From positions 186,001 through 250,000 of the forward strand of contig NC_008709.1 in NCBI RefSeq assembly GCF_000015285.1: 64,000 bases of DNA. The letters run 5' to 3'. Origin of the DNA: Psychromonas ingrahamii 37 (GTDB taxonomy: Bacteria > Pseudomonadota > Gammaproteobacteria > Enterobacterales > Psychromonadaceae). This document shows positions 7,518 through 15,570 of this stretch, in pieces. How positions within the stretch are numbered: position 1 is the stretch's first letter; every line of letters starts with the position of its first letter. Below the pieces are notes generated by a model that made no database searches, was not told where the DNA came from, and was given only the letters and a program-made list of their open reading frames with translations. The position numbers and the translations under genes are program-made.

Positions 7518-8719
7518 TGGAATGGAAAACAGAAAAACTGGGTAACGTTTGTGAAATTATTAAACGTGGTATTGCACCGAAATATGTTGATGAAGGTGGT
7601 ATATGTGTAATTAACCAAAAGTGTATTAGAGATCATACTGTTAATTATTCATTAGCAAGGCGTCATAATCTAATCATAAAAAGTGTCAATGAAGAGCGAT
7701 ATGTTCAAGTTGGTGATGTATTAATTAATTCAACTGGAACAGGTACCCTAGGGCGAGTTGCTCAGGTGAGAAATATGCCTATAGAGCCTACAACTGTAGA
7801 TACACATGTAACTATTGTAAGACCTAAAAACGGTTTATTTCATAACGACTTCTTTGGTTATATGCTCATTAAGATCGAGGAAGAGATTACTTCAGCTGGA
7901 GAAGGTGCAAGCGGTCAGACTGAATTAGCAAGAACTAAACTACAAAATGATTTTTTCGTTTCATACCCTGATTCAATCCAAGAACAAAAACGCATTGTGG
8001 TACTGCTCGACACCGTGTTTGCCGACTTAGAACAAACCCGCACAAAAACCGAACAAAACCTAAAAAATGCCCGCGAGTTATTCGACAGCTACTTACAACA
8101 ATTATTCAGTAAAAAAAGCGAAGGATGGGTTGAGAAAACATTAAGTGAAATTGCACATGTAGGTACCGGGGGAACCCCGCTAAAATCAACAATTGGATTC
8201 TGGGGGGGAGACATTCCTTGGTATTCTTCTGGTGAGTTAAACGACACGTATACATTAGCTTCAAAAAATAAAATTACAGAAGTAGGGTTAAGCGGATCTA
8301 ATGCGAAATTATTCCCAAAAGGCTCGTTGTTAATAGGTATGTATGACACAGCAGCTTTAAAAATGTCAATTTTAGATCGCGATGGGACATTTAACCAAGC
8401 TGTAGCGGGTGTTAAACCGAACCCCAAAATAAATTTAGAATTTATACTTCATTCAATTAACGTTATTAAGCCAGAGTTATTAAAGCTTAGAAGAGGCGTC
8501 CGTCAAAAAAATCTCAATCAAAGTAAAATTAAAAATATACCAATTAGGTTACCAACAATTGCAGAACAAATAAAAATTGTCGCTGAAATTAATGATCTAG
8601 AAGAAAAAACTAATTTATTGGTAAATATTTATAGTCAAAAAATAACTTCAATAGACGAACTCAAAAAATCGATCTTACAAAAAGCCTTTAGTGGAGAGTT
8701 AAGCACAGTGGCTAAGTAA
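7517..8719 (+). CDS. hsdS: Type I restriction-modification specificity subunit HsdS
   Basis: 400 residues with the usual two-half layout. TRD1 covers about 1-150 (WKTEKLGNVCEIIKRGIAPKY), then a conserved central helix (QEQKRIVVLLDTVFADLEQTRTKTEQ), TRD2 from about 200 (WVEKTLSEIAHVGTGGTPLK..FWGGDIPWYSSGEL), and a distal helix (IAEQIKIVAEINDLEEKT...LKKSILQKAFSGEL). It recognises the bipartite DNA target for the methylase and nuclease. The gene is complete. It overlaps the hsdM fragment and is followed by hsdR 36 bp later. TRD sequences are AT-rich compared with the conserved helices, usual for exchanged TRDs. Confidence 0.92.
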   Translation: MEWKTEKLGNVCEIIKRGIAPKYVDEGGICVINQKCIRDHTVNYSLARRHNLIIKSVNEERYVQVGDVLINSTGTGTLGRVAQVRNMPIEPTTVDTHVTIVRPKNGLFHNDFFGYMLIKIEEEITSAGEGASGQTELARTKLQNDFFVSYPDSIQEQKRIVVLLDTVFADLEQTRTKTEQNLKNARELFDSYLQQLFSKKSEGWVEKTLSEIAHVGTGGTPLKSTIGFWGGDIPWYSSGELNDTYTLASKNKITEVGLSGSNAKLFPKGSLLIGMYDTAALKMSILDRDGTFNQAVAGVKPNPKINLEFILHSINVIKPELLKLRRGVRQKNLNQSKIKNIPIRLPTIAEQIKIVAEINDLEEKTNLLVNIYSQKITSIDELKKSILQKAFSGELSTVAK

Positions 8720-8755
8720 TCACCGGTAAATAATTTTATAACACAGGTAAGTGTC

Positions 8756-11338
8756 ATGAATAGAAACGAATCTGAAACCCGCGCTGACTTAATCTCGCCA
8801 AAATTGGCCTTAGATGGCTGGGGAACCACTGAGCGCAGTATTATTCGCCGTGAGTTCGGCATTACCGCAGGCCGTATTTTAGGGGGTGGTAAACGAGCCT
8901 CAAGCCTGAGTAGTGATTATGTTTTAGAATTCCAAGGCCGAAAACTTGCCGCCGTTGAAGCTAAAAGAGAAAGCTTAAGTTATACAGAGGGTGTTCGCCA
9001 AGCGAAAGACTACGCTCAACGTTTACAATGCCGTTTTGCCTATGCCACCAACGGGCATGACATTTACCAAATAGATATGCTAACGGGTTTTGAGCAGTTA
9101 GTAGATAACTACCTAAGCCCAGCCGACATGTGGCGCTTGTGCTTCGAACCCGTCACTGGAAAAACAGAGCCTGACTATACTGCCACATGGCGGACACGTT
9201 TTGCACAAATACCCTTTGAATTTAAAGGTGACTGGCAACCTCGTTATTACCAAGAAAACGCCATTAACCAAGCATTAGAAGCCATAGCGTTAGGTAAAGA
9301 CCGCATACTACTTGCTCTTGCTACAGGCACGGGTAAAACCTGTATTGCCTTTCAAACCGCATGGAAGTTATTTCACAGTCGTTGGAGTTTACAAGCGGCT
9401 AAAAACCCCAGTAATGCTAAAAAACGCCCTCGTATTTTATTTTTGGCTGACCGTAATATATTAACCAAACAAGCCTTTAATGACTTTGGTGCTTTTGGCG
9501 AAGATGCCGTGGTGCGTATTACCCCGAGTGAAATTAAAAAAGCCAAAGGTGTACCTAAAAACGCCAGTATCTTTATGGCTATTTTCCAAACCTTAATGAC
9601 AGATTCGGCTAGCAACCCAACTAACGACAGTGATGAGGAAGAATTGCCGGAAGACGAAGACTACAGCCTACCTATAGTTACCGACACCAGTAATTGTAAT
9701 TTCAGACAATACCCCGAAGACTTCTTCGATTTTATTATTATTGATGAATGTCACCGTGGCGGTGCCAATGACGAAAGCTCATGGCGCGATATTCTTAACT
9801 ATTTTGCGCCTGCTGTGCAATTAGGTTTAACCGCGACACCAAAGCGTACTGACAATGTCGACAGCTATAAATACTTTGGTGAACCCGTTTACAGCTACAC
9901 ATTAAAAGAAGGGATCAACGACGGATTTTTAACGCCCTTTAAGGTGTATCCAATTGTCGGCACGATGGACGAATACCAATATACCCCGGGAGATGCGGTG
10001 ACGTTTAAAGGCGAACCCGAAGCAGGCCGAGTATATAAAGAAGGTGACTTTAACCGCATCATCACTATGCCACAGCGCGAACAAAAACGTGTGCACTATT
10101 GGATGGATCACATCAACCCACATGATAAAACCATCGTATTTTGTGGCACACAAGAACACGCGGGCATGGTGCGTGATTATATTAATCAATACGCAGTGCA
10201 AAAGGGTTGGACAACCAACCCAACGTATTGTGTACGTATTACCGCTAACGATGGCGCGGCGGGTGAGAATGATTTAAGAACCTTCTGCGACAACGAAAAA
10301 ACCATACCAACCATATTAACTACGTCGCGTAAGTTATCCACTGGCGTAGATGCTCGTAACGTACGTAACATCGTACTAATGCGGCCCTGTAATAACATGA
10401 TTGAGTTTAAGCAGATTATTGGTCGTGGTACGCGACTGTACGACGGAAAATCATTTTTTACCGTGTATGATTTTGTAAAAGCACATCATAATTTTGCAGA
10501 TCCAGAATGGGATGGTGAACCATTACCTCCTAAAGAAAAACCAGACGAACAACCTTGTGATATTTGTAATGTCAGCCCATGCATTTGCATCTGTGAGGTT
10601 TGTGGTTTTAACCCATGTAACTGTAAAGACGACACACCAAACGAACCCTGTGGCGAATGTAATCAATCTCCTTGCCAGTGTCTAACTGAGCCTTGTAATA
10701 ACTGCGGTGATACACCTTGTAGCTGTAATACGGATGACGACGATGGGAATACGGGCAGACCAGATAAAATATTCATTACCCTAACCGACGGAAAAGTACG
10801 CCAAATACAACACATGAAAAGCGTATTGTTTATGGGTGCCGATGGTGAAATGCTCACCGCAAAACAATTTGTAGAACAACTGTTTGGTGACTTACCACGT
10901 TTTTTTGGTAACGAAGATGAATTACGCCAAATATGGAGCAATCCAAGCACACGCGAAAAGCTATTAACTGATTTGTATGAAGCGGGTTACGATGATGAAA
11001 AACTCGATAGCATGAAAGACATTATCGATGCCAAAGACAGCGACGTATATGACCTATTAGCCTTTGTAGCCTACGCAAAAGACACCCATACCCGTAAAGA
11101 ACGTGTCGCAACGGCGAAACCGGGTATATCTAGTGAGTTCACCTACAAACAAGTCGAGTTTATCGAATTCATATTAGATAAATACATAGAAGACGGCGTA
11201 CAAGAATTGGCAGCTAAAAAAATGCGCAGTTTGGTAGAACTTAAATACAACACCATAAGCGATGCCGCAGCAGAGTTTGGTTCACCGGCAGCAATACGTG
11301 ACACGTTTATCGGCTTTCAGAAGCATTTGTATCAGTAG
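8756..11338 (+). CDS. hsdR: Type I restriction endonuclease subunit HsdR with Cys-rich insert
   Basis: 860 residues. An N-terminal PD-(D/E)xK nuclease (DYVLEFQGRKLAAVEAKRE) is followed by the SF2 translocase: Walker A ATGTGKT, DECH box (IIIDECHRGG), LTATPKRTD, and QIIGRGTRL. Residues about 599-657 hold four CxxCx4CxC units in tandem (for example CDICNVSPCIC, CGECNQSPCQC), 16 cysteines in all, then an acidic linker and the C-terminal helical region that docks on the M2S core (about 670-860). All catalytic motifs look intact. ATG with AGGTAAG upstream. With hsdM broken, the enzyme probably cannot assemble on DNA. Confidence 0.92.
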   Translation: MNRNESETRADLISPKLALDGWGTTERSIIRREFGITAGRILGGGKRASSLSSDYVLEFQGRKLAAVEAKRESLSYTEGVRQAKDYAQRLQCRFAYATNGHDIYQIDMLTGFEQLVDNYLSPADMWRLCFEPVTGKTEPDYTATWRTRFAQIPFEFKGDWQPRYYQENAINQALEAIALGKDRILLALATGTGKTCIAFQTAWKLFHSRWSLQAAKNPSNAKKRPRILFLADRNILTKQAFNDFGAFGEDAVVRITPSEIKKAKGVPKNASIFMAIFQTLMTDSASNPTNDSDEEELPEDEDYSLPIVTDTSNCNFRQYPEDFFDFIIIDECHRGGANDESSWRDILNYFAPAVQLGLTATPKRTDNVDSYKYFGEPVYSYTLKEGINDGFLTPFKVYPIVGTMDEYQYTPGDAVTFKGEPEAGRVYKEGDFNRIITMPQREQKRVHYWMDHINPHDKTIVFCGTQEHAGMVRDYINQYAVQKGWTTNPTYCVRITANDGAAGENDLRTFCDNEKTIPTILTTSRKLSTGVDARNVRNIVLMRPCNNMIEFKQIIGRGTRLYDGKSFFTVYDFVKAHHNFADPEWDGEPLPPKEKPDEQPCDICNVSPCICICEVCGFNPCNCKDDTPNEPCGECNQSPCQCLTEPCNNCGDTPCSCNTDDDDGNTGRPDKIFITLTDGKVRQIQHMKSVLFMGADGEMLTAKQFVEQLFGDLPRFFGNEDELRQIWSNPSTREKLLTDLYEAGYDDEKLDSMKDIIDAKDSDVYDLLAFVAYAKDTHTRKERVATAKPGISSEFTYKQVEFIEFILDKYIEDGVQELAAKKMRSLVELKYNTISDAAAEFGSPAAIRDTFIGFQKHLYQ

Positions 11339-11350
11339 AAAAAGGCTGTA

Positions 11351-11473
11351 ATGAAAACGGGTTTTAGAGAAGGGTATTATTTAAATATCAATGAAAAAGA
11401 AACACTGGCAATAAGAGATGCTCTGGTTGCAGTACTGAATGATATTAGCACCACCAGTGCCATACCAATTTAA
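11351..11473 (+). pseudogene. Small ORF, probably frameshifted hypothetical gene
   Basis: A 40-residue frame (MKTGFREGYYLNINEKETLAI...) starts 12 bp after hsdR. Another frame continues from about 11467 with protein-like sequence (LILDGDKLIILEPSIIENDYV) up to about 11545, where it runs into the convergent HAD gene. Together they suggest one ~65-residue protein broken by a frameshift near 11465. I recognise no family. Confidence 0.35.
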
Positions 11474-11541
11474 TATTGGACGGGGATAAGTTAATAATTT
11501 TAGAACCTTCAATAATAGAAAATGATTATGTAAAACTACTG

Positions 11542-12213
11542 CTATCTAATATCAGCCAGAATATGACGATAATCAGTAATAAATGGGTAGCCTTTTAGTT
11601 GTTCTTTTTGCAGGGGGGGGCGTTGAGAGTCTGGATTTGCAACTGCAAGGAGGTACTTAATACCGAAACTCTTAGCGCTGTCTAAAATGGTTAAACTATC
11701 ATCTACAAATAAGGTGCTTTCACTATCAAAATTAAGATCAGCTTGTAGTTTCTTCCAAAGAGTTTGAGATTCTTTTGTTACACCATATTGATGAGTAGAT
11801 ATTAGGCGGTCAATATGGCTATCTAATGCGGTTTTTTCTACTTTCAGTGAGAGGCTATTAGGGTGTGCGTTAGTCACTAATACAACCTCTTTTTTAGCTG
11901 CTTTTAGTGCATCTAAAAATGGAATTGTATCAGGTCGTAATGATATTTTATCTTCAATTTCCCTCTTTAAGTCAGTAATAGGCAAACTTAGCTTTTCTTC
12001 CCAGTAATCTAGGCAGTACCATTCTATTTTCCCTGCTACATTATTGGTTTCATTTTTTAAATATGACTTTGCCTGAACCAGTGTAAGATTATGATATTCT
12101 GCGTAGCGCATAGGTAAGTGCTCACGCCAAAAAAATGAGTCAAAGTTAAGATCAAGCAATGTTCCATCCATGTCTAGCAACACTGTTTTAATGTTATTCC
12201 AATTTAATTCCAT
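11542..12213 (-). CDS. yrfG: HAD-family GMP/IMP nucleotidase YrfG-type, island copy
   Basis: 223 residues, close to the family's usual ~222. All four HAD motifs are present: nucleophile DMDGTLLDL (about 15-23), motif II VTNAH, motif III Lys in GVTKESQTLW, motif IV LFVDDSLTILD. YrfG enzymes dephosphorylate GMP and IMP in the cytoplasm. The gene follows the recombinase operon by 78 bp on the same strand. It is a diverged homologue of the 5'-truncated copy at 19197 on the opposite strand (for example VAGKIEWYCLDYW against VAGSLDWYCYDYW). I infer a spare copy carried by the element to replace the target gene it destroys. Confidence 0.85.
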   Translation of the reverse strand: MELNWNNIKTVLLDMDGTLLDLNFDSFFWREHLPMRYAEYHNLTLVQAKSYLKNETNNVAGKIEWYCLDYWEEKLSLPITDLKREIEDKISLRPDTIPFLDALKAAKKEVVLVTNAHPNSLSLKVEKTALDSHIDRLISTHQYGVTKESQTLWKKLQADLNFDSESTLFVDDSLTILDSAKSFGIKYLLAVANPDSQRPPLQKEQLKGYPFITDYRHILADIR

Positions 12214-12291
12214 CTTTTATTCCATAGTCATTACAAGTAATTAATTATAAATTAAAATAAGCTTTTGAATATTAACTCTTTTCTTTTGTTA

Positions 12292-12819
12292 CTATATCAA
12301 CCCTAGCTTGCTCTTAACATCAAGTGACATGTTATCAAGAAGTCGCTGGTACACTCCATCTACAGTTTGAAGTTGAGTCTCTTCATGATTTTTCAATAGG
12401 TCTTTGTGTTCGTTAACTAAATCTTCTTTATTTCTACTCTGCAATCCATTTTTCACAGTTAGAATACGCTTTTCTTTAGCCTCTTCTAATTGCTTATTAA
12501 GTTGATTAAAAAATCTAAGTAATGATTCAGAGTAAGCAGTGGAGTGAAACAAGGGTTGAGCTGTCTTTCCTGTTGCTCGTGCCACTTCAGATTTTTTAAT
12601 CTGATAGTTTGATTTTATAATGTATTGTGATTTTAGACCATGCTTTTTAATATAAGCCTTCTTTTTTTTATTTAGCAAGAGTAATGCATTGTAAGCATTA
12701 AGTGAGCTATTTTCGCTACTTACCCACTTGGGGATTTTCTCTTTTTCTACTTCCTCCAACGGCTCATTCGATAACTCATCTGCATCTAAAAATTGCTCTA
12801 GGTAACCATCATCCATCAT
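12292..12819 (-). CDS. TnpC/GmtX-like small accessory protein of recombinase operon
   Basis: 175 residues. The middle (about 70-110) has a helix-turn-helix-like stretch (KKSEVARATGKTAQPLFHS) as in TnpC-type helpers of Tn554-like elements (VAR.AGVSR..LY), followed by a long coiled coil (LNKQLEEAKEKRILTVKNG to about 155). The N-terminus is acidic. The gene overlaps the upstream recombinase by 4 bp (ATGA). In Tn554, TnpC helps set insertion orientation and efficiency; in Gamma-Mobile-Trio elements the small partner is GmtX. Which family applies here is not determined. Function by position is fairly safe, name is not. Confidence 0.6.
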   Translation of the reverse strand: MMDDGYLEQFLDADELSNEPLEEVEKEKIPKWVSSENSSLNAYNALLLLNKKKKAYIKKHGLKSQYIIKSNYQIKKSEVARATGKTAQPLFHSTAYSESLLRFFNQLNKQLEEAKEKRILTVKNGLQSRNKEDLVNEHKDLLKNHEETQLQTVDGVYQRLLDNMSLDVKSKLGLI

Positions 12820-15569
12820 TTCGCTCCATCTATAGTTTTTTGTGCAATATCTATGCTCTCTTGTAAGTGGTTGATGAACTTGTTGTACTTTTCGTCTTGG
12901 CTGTTATTTCGTAATTTTTTAATCTGTGAAATAGCTAATTGTAAAACAGGAAGGTGCTGTATTTTGATAAATGCAGGTAACTCAGGGTTACGACATGCGG
13001 CCACATCAATACTTGTGTAGACCACAATACCGATGTAATTTCCCTCAGTGATGTCTGCATTGATACACCCTAGGCATAACTTAGGGGATGCATTACGGCG
13101 TTGAGGGATCCCATTTTGCGAGCATTTAGCTCTTTCCTCTGTTCCAGATCTTAATAGGCATGTTACCCATGGATTTGGTTTTATAGAACCTATACGGTCG
13201 CTGATTTTTTGGGACATTTTAATGTAGTCTTCATTTGAAGCTATATTAGTTATATTAACGACTTTGTTCAAATAACTATCAAATCCACCGGTATAGTTTC
13301 GTTGGTCATCCTTGAGTGCAAGTAAGTGTTGACGGACAATATCGTTGATCACATTTCGTTGTGAAATTTCATACACGGCACTCATTTCTTTATCTCGTAG
13401 ATATGCCATAAAAAAATCATCGTTTAAATGTTTAAAGTTAGCGCGTATAAACCTGCCAACATTACCACGGTAGCGACGTAATACCGCTTCAGCCCATATG
13501 TGGCGAAGTGCATGAGGGGTAGGATGAGTTGCACGTTGTAAAAATTCTTCTTTGATATGTTTTACTGTTGCTTGGTCCAGTGTAATTCCTGACTTGAGTG
13601 ACATTTTAGTATCATCAGACAAGTATTTTTCCAGTAAAGCCCGCTCTTCTGTTTTAAGTGAACCTTCTCGGTAACCTTTAAGTTTTTTACCAAATGATTG
13701 TTGGTTGACTTGATTAGCCAAAAGGTAGCAAGGGAGTTCCTCACGCAATTGATCTCGTAAGCCCTGTAGTGCTTGAGTTTGGCTCTGTTGTAAGTTATGG
13801 TTTTTCGATAATTTCACTAGCTCGGATTGCTGATGATTCGAAAGTGTCGTGTCCTTTTGCAACACTATCAGTTTTTCTAATTCATCTAACTCTTCAAACA
13901 AGCTGTAATAATCAATAAAACCTTGCCAGATTCTACTGACCCGATTTGTAATAACCTTGTTAATCGAGGCCTTTTTCATTGCTGAATGCAAACAAGGCTT
14001 ATTAATACCTGACTGATTTAATGTAGCTAATTGTGTCGCTAATAAATAGCCAGATAAAGTGATTTCACGGTTAAGAGGTGTATTTTTACTGGTTTTTGGT
14101 ACTATCCATTTGACATGAAATTGATAGGGTGTGTAGGTGCTATCAAGAACATCTTTATTCACACTAATATGGATATTGTTGAGTGCGAAGCCAAATTCGG
14201 TGGCTCGCCACCCTGTTAATGCAACAAATAAGGTTACACCTGCTGATTCAACATTCATTAAAGCTCGTTCTAATTTTCTAACTCCGATAGTATGTGTAAT
14301 TTTATTAAATCGTTGTAGCTTATCGCACATCGAATGGTGCTCTTTAAAGAAAGATACCACGCTATTGATATCAATTGGTGTAGTTTGAGTGACACTATCT
14401 ACGATTCCATTAAAATCAGATTCAGACCACTGTGGTTTTAGCTTTGGATGCGTTGATCTTAATGATGCTATAAATTCCTTTATAATGTTTAAGCGTGATT
14501 TACCATTTTTACCATAGTAACGAGCAAATAACATTGATCTAACAAATTCTTGATTATCAAAACGGTTTTCTGGTAAACCTAATTTGACTATAATGCTATT
14601 AATAGTATCCAGTTTAAAGGCATTATTCTGTTGTATTACAGCATAATAATGCTTAAAAAAAAGGCAGTGTACAATCTCAACTATACCCTTTAGGGTTGGG
14701 AGAGATGTTTTTTTTATTTCCCTTCCTCTTATTTCATTACTAGGTATACCCATAAGAATTTCTGAGCATACTAGCTGAATAACATCGGTATATTTATACC
14801 CCATTTGCCTACTTACTTCAGTTGACATTTCACTCATGGTTAGCCGGCAAGCTGTCGCATAAGAAATCTGTTCTTCAAACGTTTGAGAGCAAAAATCAAT
14901 ATAATGACGGCCAGTGTCGAGACCGAGAAAATTAAATGACCCTCCTTTTTGATAATCAGAAAAAGTAATGCCTAATACATTTAAACATGAGTTGTTAATC
15001 GCATCTTTGTATTTATTATAATGTAACCGAGGTAATAGAGAGGGACAGCCATAAATTTTTAACGTTTGAAGCAAAAGTTTTATGTTTAAAAAGTGTAATC
15101 GAGTGCGATAAGCCGGTGGATAAAACCGTAAATTTAGTCCTTCCTGATTTAGGTTATAGCTTAGTAGGTATGTAAAAAAGTCCTCTAATTCACTTTCAGC
15201 AATATAGGTGATTTGTTTGTTTGCAAGGTAACTAAACAATAAAGATAATACATCTAAAATTTTTATTGACGATTGATAGGTTACTTTATCTTCGTGCTGA
15301 GATAGCCAGAGTAGCTTAGCAAACTCTTTTGTAGTTACACGTATTAAATCACTTTTAGAAGAAAGTGAAACTTCCCGTACAAACTCCGTGTAAGGGAGGT
15401 TGAAATGGTTGAAATTGATTGATATTTTTTTCTCTCGGTCGGTGAAAATCCATAGATCATCGGTAATAGTCACACTGTTAATCGGTGATAATTGCTGCAA
15501 TAGATCATCTAGCATGTCCATAAAATTTTGATAGGCAGAAGTCTTAGCATGTAAATCAGTTTCTCTCAT
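12816..15569 (-). CDS. Large tyrosine recombinase (TnpB/GmtZ-like)
   Basis: 917 residues. The N-terminal ~430 residues match nothing I know and are mostly helical. The tyrosine recombinase core follows: box I Arg in LFVALTGWRATEFG (about 445-460), box II HALRH (near 675), a downstream His in NFKHLNDDFF and candidate nucleophile Tyr in DDFFMAYL. The C-terminus has a cysteine cluster (CLLRSGTEERAKC, LCLGC, AACRNPE) that may bind zinc, as in the tail of TnpB-type proteins. It is 1 bp from the 776-residue protein and overlaps the small gene by 4 bp. Probably an active strand-transfer subunit of a multi-recombinase element. Confidence 0.75.
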   Translation of the reverse strand: MRETDLHAKTSAYQNFMDMLDDLLQQLSPINSVTITDDLWIFTDREKKISINFNHFNLPYTEFVREVSLSSKSDLIRVTTKEFAKLLWLSQHEDKVTYQSSIKILDVLSLLFSYLANKQITYIAESELEDFFTYLLSYNLNQEGLNLRFYPPAYRTRLHFLNIKLLLQTLKIYGCPSLLPRLHYNKYKDAINNSCLNVLGITFSDYQKGGSFNFLGLDTGRHYIDFCSQTFEEQISYATACRLTMSEMSTEVSRQMGYKYTDVIQLVCSEILMGIPSNEIRGREIKKTSLPTLKGIVEIVHCLFFKHYYAVIQQNNAFKLDTINSIIVKLGLPENRFDNQEFVRSMLFARYYGKNGKSRLNIIKEFIASLRSTHPKLKPQWSESDFNGIVDSVTQTTPIDINSVVSFFKEHHSMCDKLQRFNKITHTIGVRKLERALMNVESAGVTLFVALTGWRATEFGFALNNIHISVNKDVLDSTYTPYQFHVKWIVPKTSKNTPLNREITLSGYLLATQLATLNQSGINKPCLHSAMKKASINKVITNRVSRIWQGFIDYYSLFEELDELEKLIVLQKDTTLSNHQQSELVKLSKNHNLQQSQTQALQGLRDQLREELPCYLLANQVNQQSFGKKLKGYREGSLKTEERALLEKYLSDDTKMSLKSGITLDQATVKHIKEEFLQRATHPTPHALRHIWAEAVLRRYRGNVGRFIRANFKHLNDDFFMAYLRDKEMSAVYEISQRNVINDIVRQHLLALKDDQRNYTGGFDSYLNKVVNITNIASNEDYIKMSQKISDRIGSIKPNPWVTCLLRSGTEERAKCSQNGIPQRRNASPKLCLGCINADITEGNYIGIVVYTSIDVAACRNPELPAFIKIQHLPVLQLAISQIKKLRNNSQDEKYNKFINHLQESIDIAQKTIDGAK

Positions 15570-15570
15570 A

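Noticed and set aside
11542-12213. Spare yrfG as a simple duplication of the host gene made during insertion
   Set aside because: The two proteins differ at about half of their positions and lie in opposite orientation, so the island copy came from elsewhere.
12816-15569. 917-residue protein as a defence effector
   Set aside because: The TGWR, HALRH and Tyr boxes and the tight operon with an integrase point to recombination.
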